DNA of 64,000 nt from Pseudoxanthomonas sp. 3HH-4. GTDB taxonomy: Bacteria > Pseudomonadota > Gammaproteobacteria > Xanthomonadales > Xanthomonadaceae. The translations under genes were made by a program, and so were the position numbers. Where the stretch lies: contig NZ_VFPB01000002.1 in NCBI RefSeq assembly GCF_006716465.1, positions 310,001 through 374,000 on the forward strand. Reading direction: 5' to 3'. Shown piece after piece: positions 42,404 through 49,885 of this stretch. Numbering within the stretch: the first letter of the stretch is position 1; every line of letters begins with the position of its first letter. Below the pieces are notes generated by a model. The model was not told the DNA's origin. It did not search any database and saw only the letters and a list, made by a program, of their open reading frames with translations.

Positions 42404-43012
42404 ATGACCAAGCACTACGATGCCGACTACTTCCAGCGCTGGTATCGCGACGGCGACATCGGCGGCGCGCCGCGGCTGGCGCGCAAAGTGTCGATGGCAG
42501 TGGCGGTGGCCGAGTATCACCTTGAACGGCCGATCCGCACGGTGCTGGACATCGGGTGCGGCGAAGGCGCGTGGCGCGCGCCGTTGCTCAAGCTGCGGCC
42601 CAAGTTGCAGTACCTCGGTTTCGACAGCAGCGAATACGCGATCCGGCGCTTCGGGCGCACCCGCAACCTGCACTACGCGCGTTTCGAGGACTTCCAGTAC
42701 CTGCGCCCCTGCGAGCCGATCGACCTGCTGGTGTGCTCGGATGTGCTGCATTACGTGCTGACCCGCGAACTGAAGCGCGGGCTGCCGGGGCTGGCGGAAC
42801 TGTGCGGCGGTGTCGCCTTCCTTGAAACCTTCGCGAAGGAGGATGAATTCGAGGGCGACCATGAGGGATTCCAGCCGCGCAAGGCGGCGTGGTATCGGGA
42901 AGCGCTCAATGGACTGGGCTTCCAGTCGATCGGCAACCATTGCTGGCTGGGCCCGCGCCTGGCGGGCGATGTCGCGGTGCTGGAGGCTGCGGATTTCCGG
43001 CCGATAACCTGA
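42404..43012 (+). CDS. Class I SAM-dependent methyltransferase
   Basis: This 202-residue protein has SAM-binding motif I VLDIGCGEGAWRAPLL (about 47-62), an acidic LGFDSSEYAIRRFGR and LLVCSDVLHYVLTREL at motif IV. The C-terminal half (DVAVLEAADFRPIT) closes the fold. The N-terminus MTKHYDADYFQRWYRDGDIG is similar to methyltransferases of the same lineage. The substrate is unknown. It lies 80 bases before the PHA depolymerase gene, same strand. Confidence 0.88.
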   Translation: MTKHYDADYFQRWYRDGDIGGAPRLARKVSMAVAVAEYHLERPIRTVLDIGCGEGAWRAPLLKLRPKLQYLGFDSSEYAIRRFGRTRNLHYARFEDFQYLRPCEPIDLLVCSDVLHYVLTRELKRGLPGLAELCGGVAFLETFAKEDEFEGDHEGFQPRKAAWYREALNGLGFQSIGNHCWLGPRLAGDVAVLEAADFRPIT

Positions 43013-43091
43013 ACAGGCGTGCACGGCGGTACTGGCTTTGCGGTATGCTGCGGCGCAGCACCGTGCACCAAAAGCGGGATTCCGGACAGCC

Positions 43092-44339
43092 ATGACCTTG
43101 TACCAACTGCACGAACTCGGACGCGCATGGATGGCGCCGCTGGCCTACATGGCCGAAGCCAACGCACGGATGTTCTCCACGCCGACCAGTTGGCTCTCGA
43201 ACGTACCGGGGGCCGAGCGCATCGCGGCCGGCAATGAACTCGTCCACCGCATCGGCAAGGACTACGAAAAGCCGGCGTGGGACATCCGCGAAGTCGAGGC
43301 GCACGGCCGCACGGTGCCCGTGGTTGAACTGGAAGCGGTGAAGAAGCCGTTCTGCCGCCTGCTCCGCTTCAAACGCTACACCGACGACGCCGACACCATC
43401 GCCCTGCTGAAGGACGACCCGGTGGTGCTGGTGGTGGCGCCGCTGTCGGGCCACCACGCCACGCTGTTGCGCGACACCGTGCACACCCTGCTGCGCAACC
43501 ACAAGGTCTACGTGACCGACTGGGTGGACGCGCGCATGGTGCCCGCGTCGGAAGGTCCCTTCAGCCTCGACGACTACGTCGCCTACGTGGAGGAGTTCAT
43601 CCGCCACATCGGTGCCGAGAAACTCCATGTCATCAGCGTCTGCCAGCCCACCGTGCCGGTACTCGCGGCGGTGTCGCTGATGGCGGCACGCGGCGAAGCC
43701 ACGCCGCGTTCACTGGTGATGATGGGCGGCCCGATCGACGCGCGCCGCAGCCCGACCGAAGTGAACAGCCTAGCCACGCGCAACCCGCTGTCGTGGTTCG
43801 AGAACAATGTCATCCACGCCGTGCCGGTGCCCTACCCCGGCGAAGGCCGTCGCGTGTATCCCGGCTTCCTGCAACATGCCGGGTTCCTTGCGATGAACCC
43901 CAGCCGCCATTTCATGTCGCACTGGGACTTCTATGCGGACCTGGTGAAGGGCGACCTGCAGGATGCCGAATCGCATCGCAAGTTCTACGACGAGTACAAC
44001 GCCGTGCTCGACATGCCGGCCGAGTACTACCTGGACACCATCCGCACCGTGTTCCAGGAGTTCCTGCTGCCGCGCGGCGAATGGACGGTCAATGGCGAAC
44101 TGGTGAAGCCGGCCGCCATCAGGAAGACCGCGCTGATGAGCATCGAGGGCGAACTCGACGACATCTCCGGCCAGGGCCAGACCGCCGCCGCGCATGACCT
44201 CTGCACTGGTATCGCGAAGGCGCACCACAAGCACCTGACGGTCGAAGGTGCCGGTCATTACGGCATCTTCAGCGGACGTCGCTGGCGCGAGAAGGTCTAC
44301 CCGCAGGTGCGCGACTTCATCGCCAAGTACGCCGGCTGA
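43092..44339 (+). CDS. phaZ: Intracellular polyhydroxyalkanoate depolymerase
   Basis: PhaZ (415 residues) of the intracellular PHB depolymerase type has no signal peptide. It has VVLVVAPLSGHHATLLRDTV, the oxyanion-hole region and the Cys nucleophile in VISVCQPTVPVLAAV. The catalytic Asp and His lie in EGELDDISGQGQT and VEGAGHYGIFSGRRWR. It hydrolyses amorphous storage polyester in the cytoplasm. No phaC, phaB or phasin gene is nearby, so whether the cell makes the polymer cannot be told. The start ATG at 43092 gives MTLYQLHELGRAWMAP, typical of the family. Confidence 0.93.
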   Translation: MTLYQLHELGRAWMAPLAYMAEANARMFSTPTSWLSNVPGAERIAAGNELVHRIGKDYEKPAWDIREVEAHGRTVPVVELEAVKKPFCRLLRFKRYTDDADTIALLKDDPVVLVVAPLSGHHATLLRDTVHTLLRNHKVYVTDWVDARMVPASEGPFSLDDYVAYVEEFIRHIGAEKLHVISVCQPTVPVLAAVSLMAARGEATPRSLVMMGGPIDARRSPTEVNSLATRNPLSWFENNVIHAVPVPYPGEGRRVYPGFLQHAGFLAMNPSRHFMSHWDFYADLVKGDLQDAESHRKFYDEYNAVLDMPAEYYLDTIRTVFQEFLLPRGEWTVNGELVKPAAIRKTALMSIEGELDDISGQGQTAAAHDLCTGIAKAHHKHLTVEGAGHYGIFSGRRWREKVYPQVRDFIAKYAG

Positions 44340-44352
44340 CGCATCGTTTACT

Positions 44353-44464
44353 GTGGGGGCGACGTCAGTCGCGAAGCTTTCCCGGCATCGCTACATCCAT
44401 GCCGGCAAACGAAAAGGCCGCCCTCGCAGGCGGCCTTTTCGTTCGCGACTCACGTCGCTCCCAC
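44353..44464. repeat. Inverted pair of REP palindromes between phaZ and the HAAS gene
   Basis: The left element (44353-44376) is a diverged GTGG-headed copy, GTGGGGGCGACGTCAGTCGC and onward. The right one (44442-44464) ends CACGTCGCTCCCAC in the opposite orientation. They enclose a 12-bp terminator stem at 44411-44440. The pair is related to those at 4933-5027 and 56995-57121. Confidence 0.75.
44411..44440. terminator. Bidirectional terminator between phaZ and the HAAS gene
   Basis: GAAAAGGCCGCC and GGCGGCCTTTTC form a perfect 12-bp stem with a 6-base loop and A/T tails on both sides. It lies between convergent genes and inside the REP pair. Confidence 0.85.
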
Positions 44465-44473
44465 ATCGATTCC

Positions 44474-45391
44474 TCACACCACCGGCGTACGCACCAGCAG
44501 GTGCTTGGCCAGCCAGCCATGGAAAACGCCGACGAAACGCGCCAGGTGCAGCGTGGCGAACAGCAGGACGATGCCGAGGACGGACACCAGCGGCAGCAGC
44601 CATGGCGCTTCCGTGATCAGGTTCCATTCGCCGAAATTCATGACGTAGCCGAAGGGCAGGAAATACGCCACCGGTGCGGCTATGAATCCCAACGACAAGG
44701 CCAGCAACGTGATGGCCACCGAGAAGTACAGAACGCCCAGCGGATGCATCAGCAACAGGTAAAGCATCGCGGTCCAGGTACGGCCATCGGTGAACAGCTC
44801 CTTCAACCGCGTCATCCATGGCTTGTCGCGCTGCGTGTACAGCGGACGACGCGGCATGCGCTCGCCGAGCAGCACTTCCACCATCCGGCCCTCGACCAGC
44901 GACAGCAACCGCACCGACATCAGGAACAGCAGCAGCAGCGGGATGCCGACGATCAGGATCAGCAGGCCGGCCGACAGGCTGGCGCCGGTCACGACCCAGG
45001 TGAAGTAGAACGTGCCGGTGGCCAGCGACAGCAGCATGTAGAACAGCGCGCCGTAGGTGCGGGCATCGGCGGCGACACCGAAGAAGCGGCCCAGCAGCGA
45101 CTTGCGCTTCGGCGGTACCGGTGCACGCAAGGCCCTGGCGACGGTGACCTCGGTCTCCCTGTAGATGTCGGCGACTTCCTCCGGCGCGCCGTAGCTGCCG
45201 GCGACCGACGCGATCACCTCGGCTTCCGATTTGCCGGGGTTCTCCGCCATTTCAGAGCGCAGGTACTCCTCCGCGTCGTACAGGGCATCCTGGACCATGG
45301 CCTTGTCGGCGCCCGACAACGCGGCGCGCAACTGATCCAGGTATTCGGGAATGGTGGTGGGCAGACTGCCCGGGGCAGTGGTGGTGTTCAT
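44474..45391 (-). CDS. HAAS-domain (DUF1700-like) membrane protein with sensor-type membrane domain
   Basis: This 305-residue protein has an N-terminal HAAS helical domain (EYLDQLRAALSGADKAMVQD, ALYDAEEYLRSEM, VIASVAGSYGAPEEVAD). The C-terminal half has about six membrane segments arranged like the Sensor/PF13796 domain (ALFYMLLSLATGTFYFTWVV and the repeat MLYLLLMHPLGVLYFSVAIT). The partner upstream is a PadR-type regulator; HAAS-domain proteins are commonly paired with PadR, and regulation of the membrane protein by it is expected. The start overlaps the PadR stop (ATGA). The activity of the membrane part is unknown. Confidence 0.88.
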   Translation of the reverse strand: MNTTTAPGSLPTTIPEYLDQLRAALSGADKAMVQDALYDAEEYLRSEMAENPGKSEAEVIASVAGSYGAPEEVADIYRETEVTVARALRAPVPPKRKSLLGRFFGVAADARTYGALFYMLLSLATGTFYFTWVVTGASLSAGLLILIVGIPLLLLFLMSVRLLSLVEGRMVEVLLGERMPRRPLYTQRDKPWMTRLKELFTDGRTWTAMLYLLLMHPLGVLYFSVAITLLALSLGFIAAPVAYFLPFGYVMNFGEWNLITEAPWLLPLVSVLGIVLLFATLHLARFVGVFHGWLAKHLLVRTPVV

Positions 45392-45753
45392 GCAGGAATC
45401 CCCTCAAGCACGGAATCGACGGAATCACGGGTGGCGCGCCAGGCGGCGATCCAGGACTGCAGGGTCAGCCGCCCTGGCTCGGTGATGCGGTAGTAGCGGC
45501 GTGGCGGGCCGGCAACGGAAGGCTCGACGAAGCTGTCCAGCAGTCCGCCACCCTCCAGGTTGCGCAGCACCGGGTAAAGCGCGCTTTGCTTGCCGCTGAG
45601 CACGCCGTCGCCGACGCGTTCGAGCTGCTTGGCGATCAGGTACCCGTACAGCGGCTCACCCGCCCGGGCCAGGACCGCCAGCAACGCCAGCGACACGGTG
45701 CCGGCACTCAGTTCTTTCTGGAACTTCTTCAGTTGGATATCGGGCTCACTCAT
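45388..45753 (-). CDS. PadR family transcriptional regulator
   Basis: This 121-residue winged-helix regulator has ELSAGTVSLALLAVLARAGE, LYGYLIAKQLERVGDGVLSG (recognition helix region), SALYPVLRNLEGGGLLDSF and RRYYRITEPGRLTLQSW. PadR family-2 proteins normally repress their own operon. The gene is coupled to the HAAS membrane-protein gene, and a possible operator inverted repeat lies upstream (45794-45816). The ligand is unknown. Confidence 0.93.
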   Translation of the reverse strand: MSEPDIQLKKFQKELSAGTVSLALLAVLARAGEPLYGYLIAKQLERVGDGVLSGKQSALYPVLRNLEGGGLLDSFVEPSVAGPPRRYYRITEPGRLTLQSWIAAWRATRDSVDSVLEGIPA

Positions 45754-45793
45754 GGCTCCCCCTCCGCGGCACTCCCGCTAGGTTGGAGACGAT

Positions 45794-45816
45794 GCTATTA
45801 CGAAGTTTGATATAGC
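45794..45816. promoter_or_regulatory. Possible PadR operator in the divergent padR/isomerase space
   Basis: GCTAT-N13-ATAGC lies 41 bases upstream of padR, in an AT-rich patch (TATTACGAAGTTTGATATAG). Either strand could use TATATC- or TAATAG-like -10 boxes within it. The position fits autoregulation, but arms of five bases are weak evidence. Confidence 0.35.
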
Positions 45817-45885
45817 GAGTGTGCCAGTAGTCACTGGGACCGGCGACCTCCCTACAATCGAGGCATCTCCCGTACCGGACCCGCC

Positions 45886-46794
45886 ATGCGCCTGACGCCA
45901 CTGCTGCTCGCCTGCCTGTTCGCCCTTCCCCCCGCGCATGCCGAGGAACCACCGAAGCATCCCAGTGCGAAGGAGATCCTCGACGCGTCGCCTTATGCGG
46001 ACTGGCGCACGCTGGAGCCTGCCAACACGCTGTACATGGACGTGCCCGGCGGCCGCGTGGTGATCGAACTGGCCCCGGCATTCGCGCCGGAGCACGTCAC
46101 CAACATCCGCACACTGGCGCGCGAGGGCTTCTGGAACGGCCTGGGCATCTACCGCTCGCACGACAACTTCGTGGTGCAGTTCGGCGATGCCGATGCGGAA
46201 GACACAGCAAAAGCCAAGTCACTGGGCACTGCGAAGACGAAGCTGCCGGCCGAGTTCGCGCGCGCCGCGACCGGCCTGACTTTCACCCGACTGCCGGACG
46301 TGGATGGATGGGCGCCAGAGGTCGGCTTCGTGGACGGATTTCCCGCCGCGCGCGATCCGAAAGCCGGCGAGGCATGGCTGGCGCACTGCTATGGCGCGCT
46401 GGGTGCCGGCCGCGGCGGCCCGCCCGACAGCAGCAACGGCAGCGAACTGTATGTGGTTACCGGACAATCGCCGCGCCAGTTGGACCGCAACATCACGCTG
46501 GTAGGCCGCGTGGTGAAGGGCATGGAACTGCTCAGCGCGATCCCCCGCGGGCCGGAGCCGATGGGTTTCTACGAAAAAGCGGAACAACGCACGCCGATCA
46601 CCGCCATCCGCCTGGCCAGCGAAATGCCGGAGAGCGAACGCATGCCGCTGCAGGTGCTGCGCACTGACTCGAAAACCTTCGCCGCCGCCACCGAAGCACG
46701 CCGCAATCGCCGCGATGGCTGGTACGTGCAGCCCGCCGGCCACATCGACTTGTGCAACGTGCCGCTGCCTGTCAGGACGCCGCCCGCGCGCTGA
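45886..46794 (+). CDS. Secreted cyclophilin-type peptidyl-prolyl isomerase
   Basis: This 302-residue protein has a signal peptide ([19 protein letters not shown]). The cyclophilin fold has [67 protein letters not shown] and a late [19 protein letters not shown]. The usual Phe-His-Arg core appears as [14 protein letters not shown], so it is a divergent periplasmic cyclophilin. A C-terminal extension of about 60 residues ([20 protein letters not shown]) with a conserved Cys is not part of the fold. It is divergent from padR. Confidence 0.87.
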   Translation: MRLTPLLLACLFALPPAHAEEPPKHPSAKEILDASPYADWRTLEPANTLYMDVPGGRVVIELAPAFAPEHVTNIRTLAREGFWNGLGIYRSHDNFVVQFGDADAEDTAKAKSLGTAKTKLPAEFARAATGLTFTRLPDVDGWAPEVGFVDGFPAARDPKAGEAWLAHCYGALGAGRGGPPDSSNGSELYVVTGQSPRQLDRNITLVGRVVKGMELLSAIPRGPEPMGFYEKAEQRTPITAIRLASEMPESERMPLQVLRTDSKTFAAATEARRNRRDGWYVQPAGHIDLCNVPLPVRTPPAR

Positions 46795-46840
46795 GCCGGA
46801 AGCCGCAGGAGCCCCTGGCATCTCCGCATGGCGGCGATGC

Positions 46841-46894
46841 TTGACAGCGCGGCCTCACAATTAGATATTTAGCAAATACGTTAATTATCTAATT
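46841..46894 (+). promoter_or_regulatory. Promoter with overlapping palindromic operator of the arsR-type gene
   Basis: TTGACA (46841-46846) and GATATT (46864-46869), 17 bases apart, form a good -35/-10 pair. The perfect inverted repeat AATTAGATA (46859-46867) / TATCTAATT (46886-46894) covers the -10 box and the start region, in an AT-rich patch unlike the surrounding DNA. This is the layout of an autorepressed ArsR-family promoter. No Shine-Dalgarno precedes the ATG at 46899. Confidence 0.75.
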
Positions 46895-46898
46895 ACCT

Positions 46899-47246
46899 AT
46901 GGCCACCGACCGTATCTTCGACGCCCTCGCCTCGCGCCCGCGTCGTGAAATCCTGGCGTACTTGTCCGCGCAGGAACTGACGGCCGGCGAGATCGGCACG
47001 CGCTTCGCGATGAGCGCGCCGGCCATTTCCCGCCATCTTTCGGTGCTGGAGGCCGCAGGCCTGGTAGCCAGCGAACGCCGCGGACAGTTCATCTACTACC
47101 GGCTCACGCCCGACAACCTGATCAACACGTTGACCGGTTTTGCCTTCGAGGTATGCCCCACGGCGGGGCCGCTGAAACGCGAGTCGCGGCAGCGCGCCAA
47201 GCAGGCGGTCACTGCGCGCAAACCCGCTCCCGCCAAACCCCGCTGA
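46899..47246 (+). CDS. ArsR-family transcriptional regulator
   Basis: This 115-residue winged-helix protein has DALASRPRREILAYLSAQEL, TAGEIGTRFAMSAPAISRHL (HTH) and SVLEAAGLVASERRGQFIYY with a wing. The ELCVCDL-type metal-binding Cys cluster of arsenic or cadmium sensors is absent; the only Cys is in the C-terminal EVCPTAGPLKRES, so a non-metal ligand is likely. The C-terminal tail is basic. It is preceded by an operator-like palindrome and followed after 27 bases by a cupin/DUF2867 protein, its probable target. Confidence 0.9.
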   Translation: MATDRIFDALASRPRREILAYLSAQELTAGEIGTRFAMSAPAISRHLSVLEAAGLVASERRGQFIYYRLTPDNLINTLTGFAFEVCPTAGPLKRESRQRAKQAVTARKPAPAKPR

Positions 47247-47273
47247 CTTCCGCTTCTCTGCCAGGAACGCACG

Positions 47274-48677
47274 ATGAGCCACCCTGCCGATGCCGTCCCC
47301 GGATTTCCCACCGCCCGCATTCCTTCGTATTGCGGCGATCTTCCCGTCGAAGTGATCCTGCTGTCGCAACTTGGCCACGGAGCGGGTGACCACCTGCATG
47401 CCGAAGCGAGCATGCGCCAGCGCGCGCACCCTGGCTTCGTGGACGAACTGGATGAACCGTCCGCCCGCGTGGCGTCACCCGACTTTGAACAGGGTGAACG
47501 CTCGGCGCTTTATACCTTCGCGGTGGGCAATGGCGGCCACCCGTTCCATCGGCACGCCGGCCATCGCGTCTTCACTGCCGTTACCGGCAGCGCGGGGGCA
47601 CGGCTGCGCTTCTCCACGGCATCGGATGCGCAGCTCGCGCAGGATCCGGCGCACTTCATCGCCGCCTTGCACCACGTGGATCTTCCGGCGGACTGCCTCT
47701 CCACCGTGCGCTTCGGTGGTGGTACGTGGCATCAGTTCGCGCCGCTGCAGGAAGGCAGCCGGCATCCGGTGCTGTTCGCGCTGTCGTGCCATACAGATGA
47801 ACTCGGCGGGCTGGATAAGGAACCTCTGCGAGACGAGGTGCTAGCCGGCAACGCCACGCTCGCCATCCTGACCGAGACCCTGCCCGACACCGTGCAGGCC
47901 TGGCTGTCCCGGCACCCACTGGATGCCGCGTCCATACCGACCACGCGCCTGTCGCTGCACGCACCGCCGGGCAGCTGGCAGCAGCGGCTTTGTGCAGCGT
48001 TGCGTAGCCATGCGGGCCGTGTCCGTGCAGTGCTGTCGACGTGGTGCGGCAGTCTGGGATTCGTGGTGCGTCATCGCCCGCCGGTGGAAGCCCTGTGCAC
48101 GCCGCCCGCCGGTTCGTTGCTGCGGGAGCACCTGCCTCGGCATCATCACGAGGACACGTTCCGCCTGCGGCTGCGCGGTGACATCGGCAGGAATGCGCAG
48201 GCCAGCGTGCTTCTGGCGGATGTGCTGGAAGGATTCCTCACACAACGCCCGACCGGCGTGACCCAGCTGATGCGCCTGCGCAATGCGCTGGTACGGCCGC
48301 TGCGCCTGCGCACGTCACCGCTGGGGTGCCCCGTGTCCTCGCTGCTCTCGCCCTCGCGCGAACAGCTGTTCGCGGGCCGCTACCCCGTGCTGGGCCAGCA
48401 GGTCGCCACGGACGGCAAGCGTGCGCAGGTATTGCTGGGCGCGGACGACCGCCACCTGGTGTTCCGTTCGTGCGTGGGCGTGCAGATCAACGAAGACAGC
48501 GTGGACATCACGCTGGGCACGCGCGTGCAATGCCGCAATGCTTTCGGCCGGTTCTACATGGCGGCGATCGATGGCGTCCACCATCGCTACATCTCGCCGT
48601 CGATGCTGCGGATGACGGTGGACAACCTGATGCGCCAGCACGCACCGTCGGCACTGGCACAAGGCGTCTTCGCCTAG
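47274..48677 (+). CDS. Fusion of a cupin-like N-terminal domain and a DUF2867 C-terminal domain
   Basis: This 467-residue protein has no signal peptide. The N-terminal third contains a cupin-like pair of motifs: GGHPFHRHAGHRVFTAVTG (about 87-105) with His residues and STVRFGGGTWHQFAPL with a later His (about 145-160). The C-terminal part (about 275-465) follows the DUF2867 pattern: EDTFRLRLRGDIGRNAQASV, QLMRLRNALVRPLRLRT, DDRHLVFRSCVGVQINEDSV, GRFYMAAIDGVHHRYISPSM and LRMTVDNLMRQ. DUF2867 has no known reaction. AGGA precedes the start by seven bases. It is probably controlled by the upstream ArsR-type protein. The stop overlaps that of the convergent gene through CTAG. Confidence 0.78.
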   Translation: MSHPADAVPGFPTARIPSYCGDLPVEVILLSQLGHGAGDHLHAEASMRQRAHPGFVDELDEPSARVASPDFEQGERSALYTFAVGNGGHPFHRHAGHRVFTAVTGSAGARLRFSTASDAQLAQDPAHFIAALHHVDLPADCLSTVRFGGGTWHQFAPLQEGSRHPVLFALSCHTDELGGLDKEPLRDEVLAGNATLAILTETLPDTVQAWLSRHPLDAASIPTTRLSLHAPPGSWQQRLCAALRSHAGRVRAVLSTWCGSLGFVVRHRPPVEALCTPPAGSLLREHLPRHHHEDTFRLRLRGDIGRNAQASVLLADVLEGFLTQRPTGVTQLMRLRNALVRPLRLRTSPLGCPVSSLLSPSREQLFAGRYPVLGQQVATDGKRAQVLLGADDRHLVFRSCVGVQINEDSVDITLGTRVQCRNAFGRFYMAAIDGVHHRYISPSMLRMTVDNLMRQHAPSALAQGVFA

Positions 48678-48889
48678 GCCGTGCGCTTGTGCGCTTCCTC
48701 GATGATGCGCTTGTTGTGGATGCGCACGCTGCCCACCATCAACAGGCGCAGGTCACGGACGATGTAATCCGCCAACGCATCGTCGGTGATGGCGTCGCCG
48801 TCGATGTCCAGGCGGAAGTCCTGGCCTTGCAGGCCGCCGCCGTTGCTGAAGTCGATCTCGAAATCGAACACCACGCGCTTCTGGTTCAT
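48674..48889 (-). CDS. Conserved 71-residue protein of unknown function
   Basis: This short protein, MNQKRVVFDFEIDFSNGGG followed by LQGQDFRLDIDGDAITDDAL and ADYIVRDLRLLMVGSVRI, ends KRIIEEAHKRTA. It looks like a compact alpha/beta domain. Similar small proteins are widespread; some databases label them cyclases without proof. Its start overlaps the stop of the EamA transporter gene (ATGA), so it is co-translated with it. Function unknown. Confidence 0.8.
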   Translation of the reverse strand: MNQKRVVFDFEIDFSNGGGLQGQDFRLDIDGDAITDDALADYIVRDLRLLMVGSVRIHNKRIIEEAHKRTA

Positions 48890-49779
48890 GCGCGCTGGCT
48901 CGCCGCCACGCTGCCCAGGATCAAAGCACCTGCCGCCAGCATCGCAGGCGTGACCGGCTCACCCAGGAACAGCCACGCAAAGCCCGCGCCGAACAGCGGC
49001 ACCAGATAGGTCACTGTCGCCGCACGCGCGGGGCCGATACGCTGGATCAACCGGTAATACAGCAGGAACGCGTACCCCGTGCAGACCACTCCGATGGCGA
49101 TCGCGGCACTCCACGCGCCGATGCCGATCGACGCCGTGGGCCAGTGCGTAGCCGCGAACGGAAGCACGAGCACGGCTGCACACCCCAGCGTGGCCGCTGC
49201 CGCCGCGGCGGGAGGGATCCCCGCCAGATGCCTGCGCACCAGATTGACCCCGACGCCGTAGAGCAACGCCGCCGTGGAACCCGCGACGACGGCCCCGCCC
49301 ACATTCAGGCCCCCCGCCTTGCTGGTGGCCAGCACGACCACGCCGACGAACCCTACCAGCAGCGCAAGCGAACGCCGCAACCCGATCTTCTGCCCGAAGA
49401 ACAGGAACCCCACCAGTGCCGCGAACAACACGGTCATTGCATTGCAGATCGCACCGATCGCGGCCGGCGAACGTTGTGCGGCCCAGGCGAACAACAGGAA
49501 GGGAATCGCGGAGTTGATCGCGCCGATCAGGGCCAGCTTCGGCCACATGCCGGCGCTGAAATGTGCACGCTCGCGCCACAGGAACGGCAGCAGCACCAGC
49601 GCACCCAGCGCCAGCCGCACTTCCACCAGCGCGAACGGTCCGAACGGGTTGGCCGCGATCCGCATGAACAGGAACGAGCTGCCCCAGATCGCGCCCAGGG
49701 CCAGCAGCTCCAGCGGCGTGCGCCAGTCGCGTTGGGCCACCTCGGGGAGTGTTCCCGCCGCTGCATTTCCCTGCGTCAT
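48886..49779 (-). CDS. EamA/DMT-superfamily transporter
   Basis: This 297-residue protein has ten membrane segments in two EamA repeats (ALGAIWGSSFLFMRIAANPF and VVCTGYAFLLYYRLIQRIGP are the typical repeat parts). The substrate is unknown; RhtA-like and amino-acid-exporting members have similar length. The ATG at 49779 has GAGGG seven to eight bases before it. It is divergent from a LysR gene with a candidate operator between them, so it and the 71-residue gene may be the LysR targets. Confidence 0.88.
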   Translation of the reverse strand: MTQGNAAAGTLPEVAQRDWRTPLELLALGAIWGSSFLFMRIAANPFGPFALVEVRLALGALVLLPFLWRERAHFSAGMWPKLALIGAINSAIPFLLFAWAAQRSPAAIGAICNAMTVLFAALVGFLFFGQKIGLRRSLALLVGFVGVVVLATSKAGGLNVGGAVVAGSTAALLYGVGVNLVRRHLAGIPPAAAAAATLGCAAVLVLPFAATHWPTASIGIGAWSAAIAIGVVCTGYAFLLYYRLIQRIGPARAATVTYLVPLFGAGFAWLFLGEPVTPAMLAAGALILGSVAASQRA

Positions 49780-49851
49780 CGCCATACCCTCGTTCGTGCC
49801 TGCCTCCATTCTGGCCAAACGTACAGGCCCCGCAAGCGCGTACGATACGGC

Positions 49852-49871
49852 CAAGCCACAAATCTGGCTTG
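49852..49871. promoter_or_regulatory. Candidate LysR-type operator
   Basis: CAAGCCA-CAAATC-TGGCTTG is a perfect 7-bp inverted repeat lying 14 bases before the lysR-type start codon and about 75 bases before the divergent transporter start. The spacing fits a LysR-type regulator binding site. Confidence 0.55.
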
Positions 49872-49885
49872 TGCCTGGAGCCCCC

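Noticed and set aside
46899-47246. The ArsR-type gene as an arsenic or heavy-metal sensor
   Set aside because: The cysteine cluster that defines metal-sensing members is missing, and no ars transporter or reductase gene is nearby.
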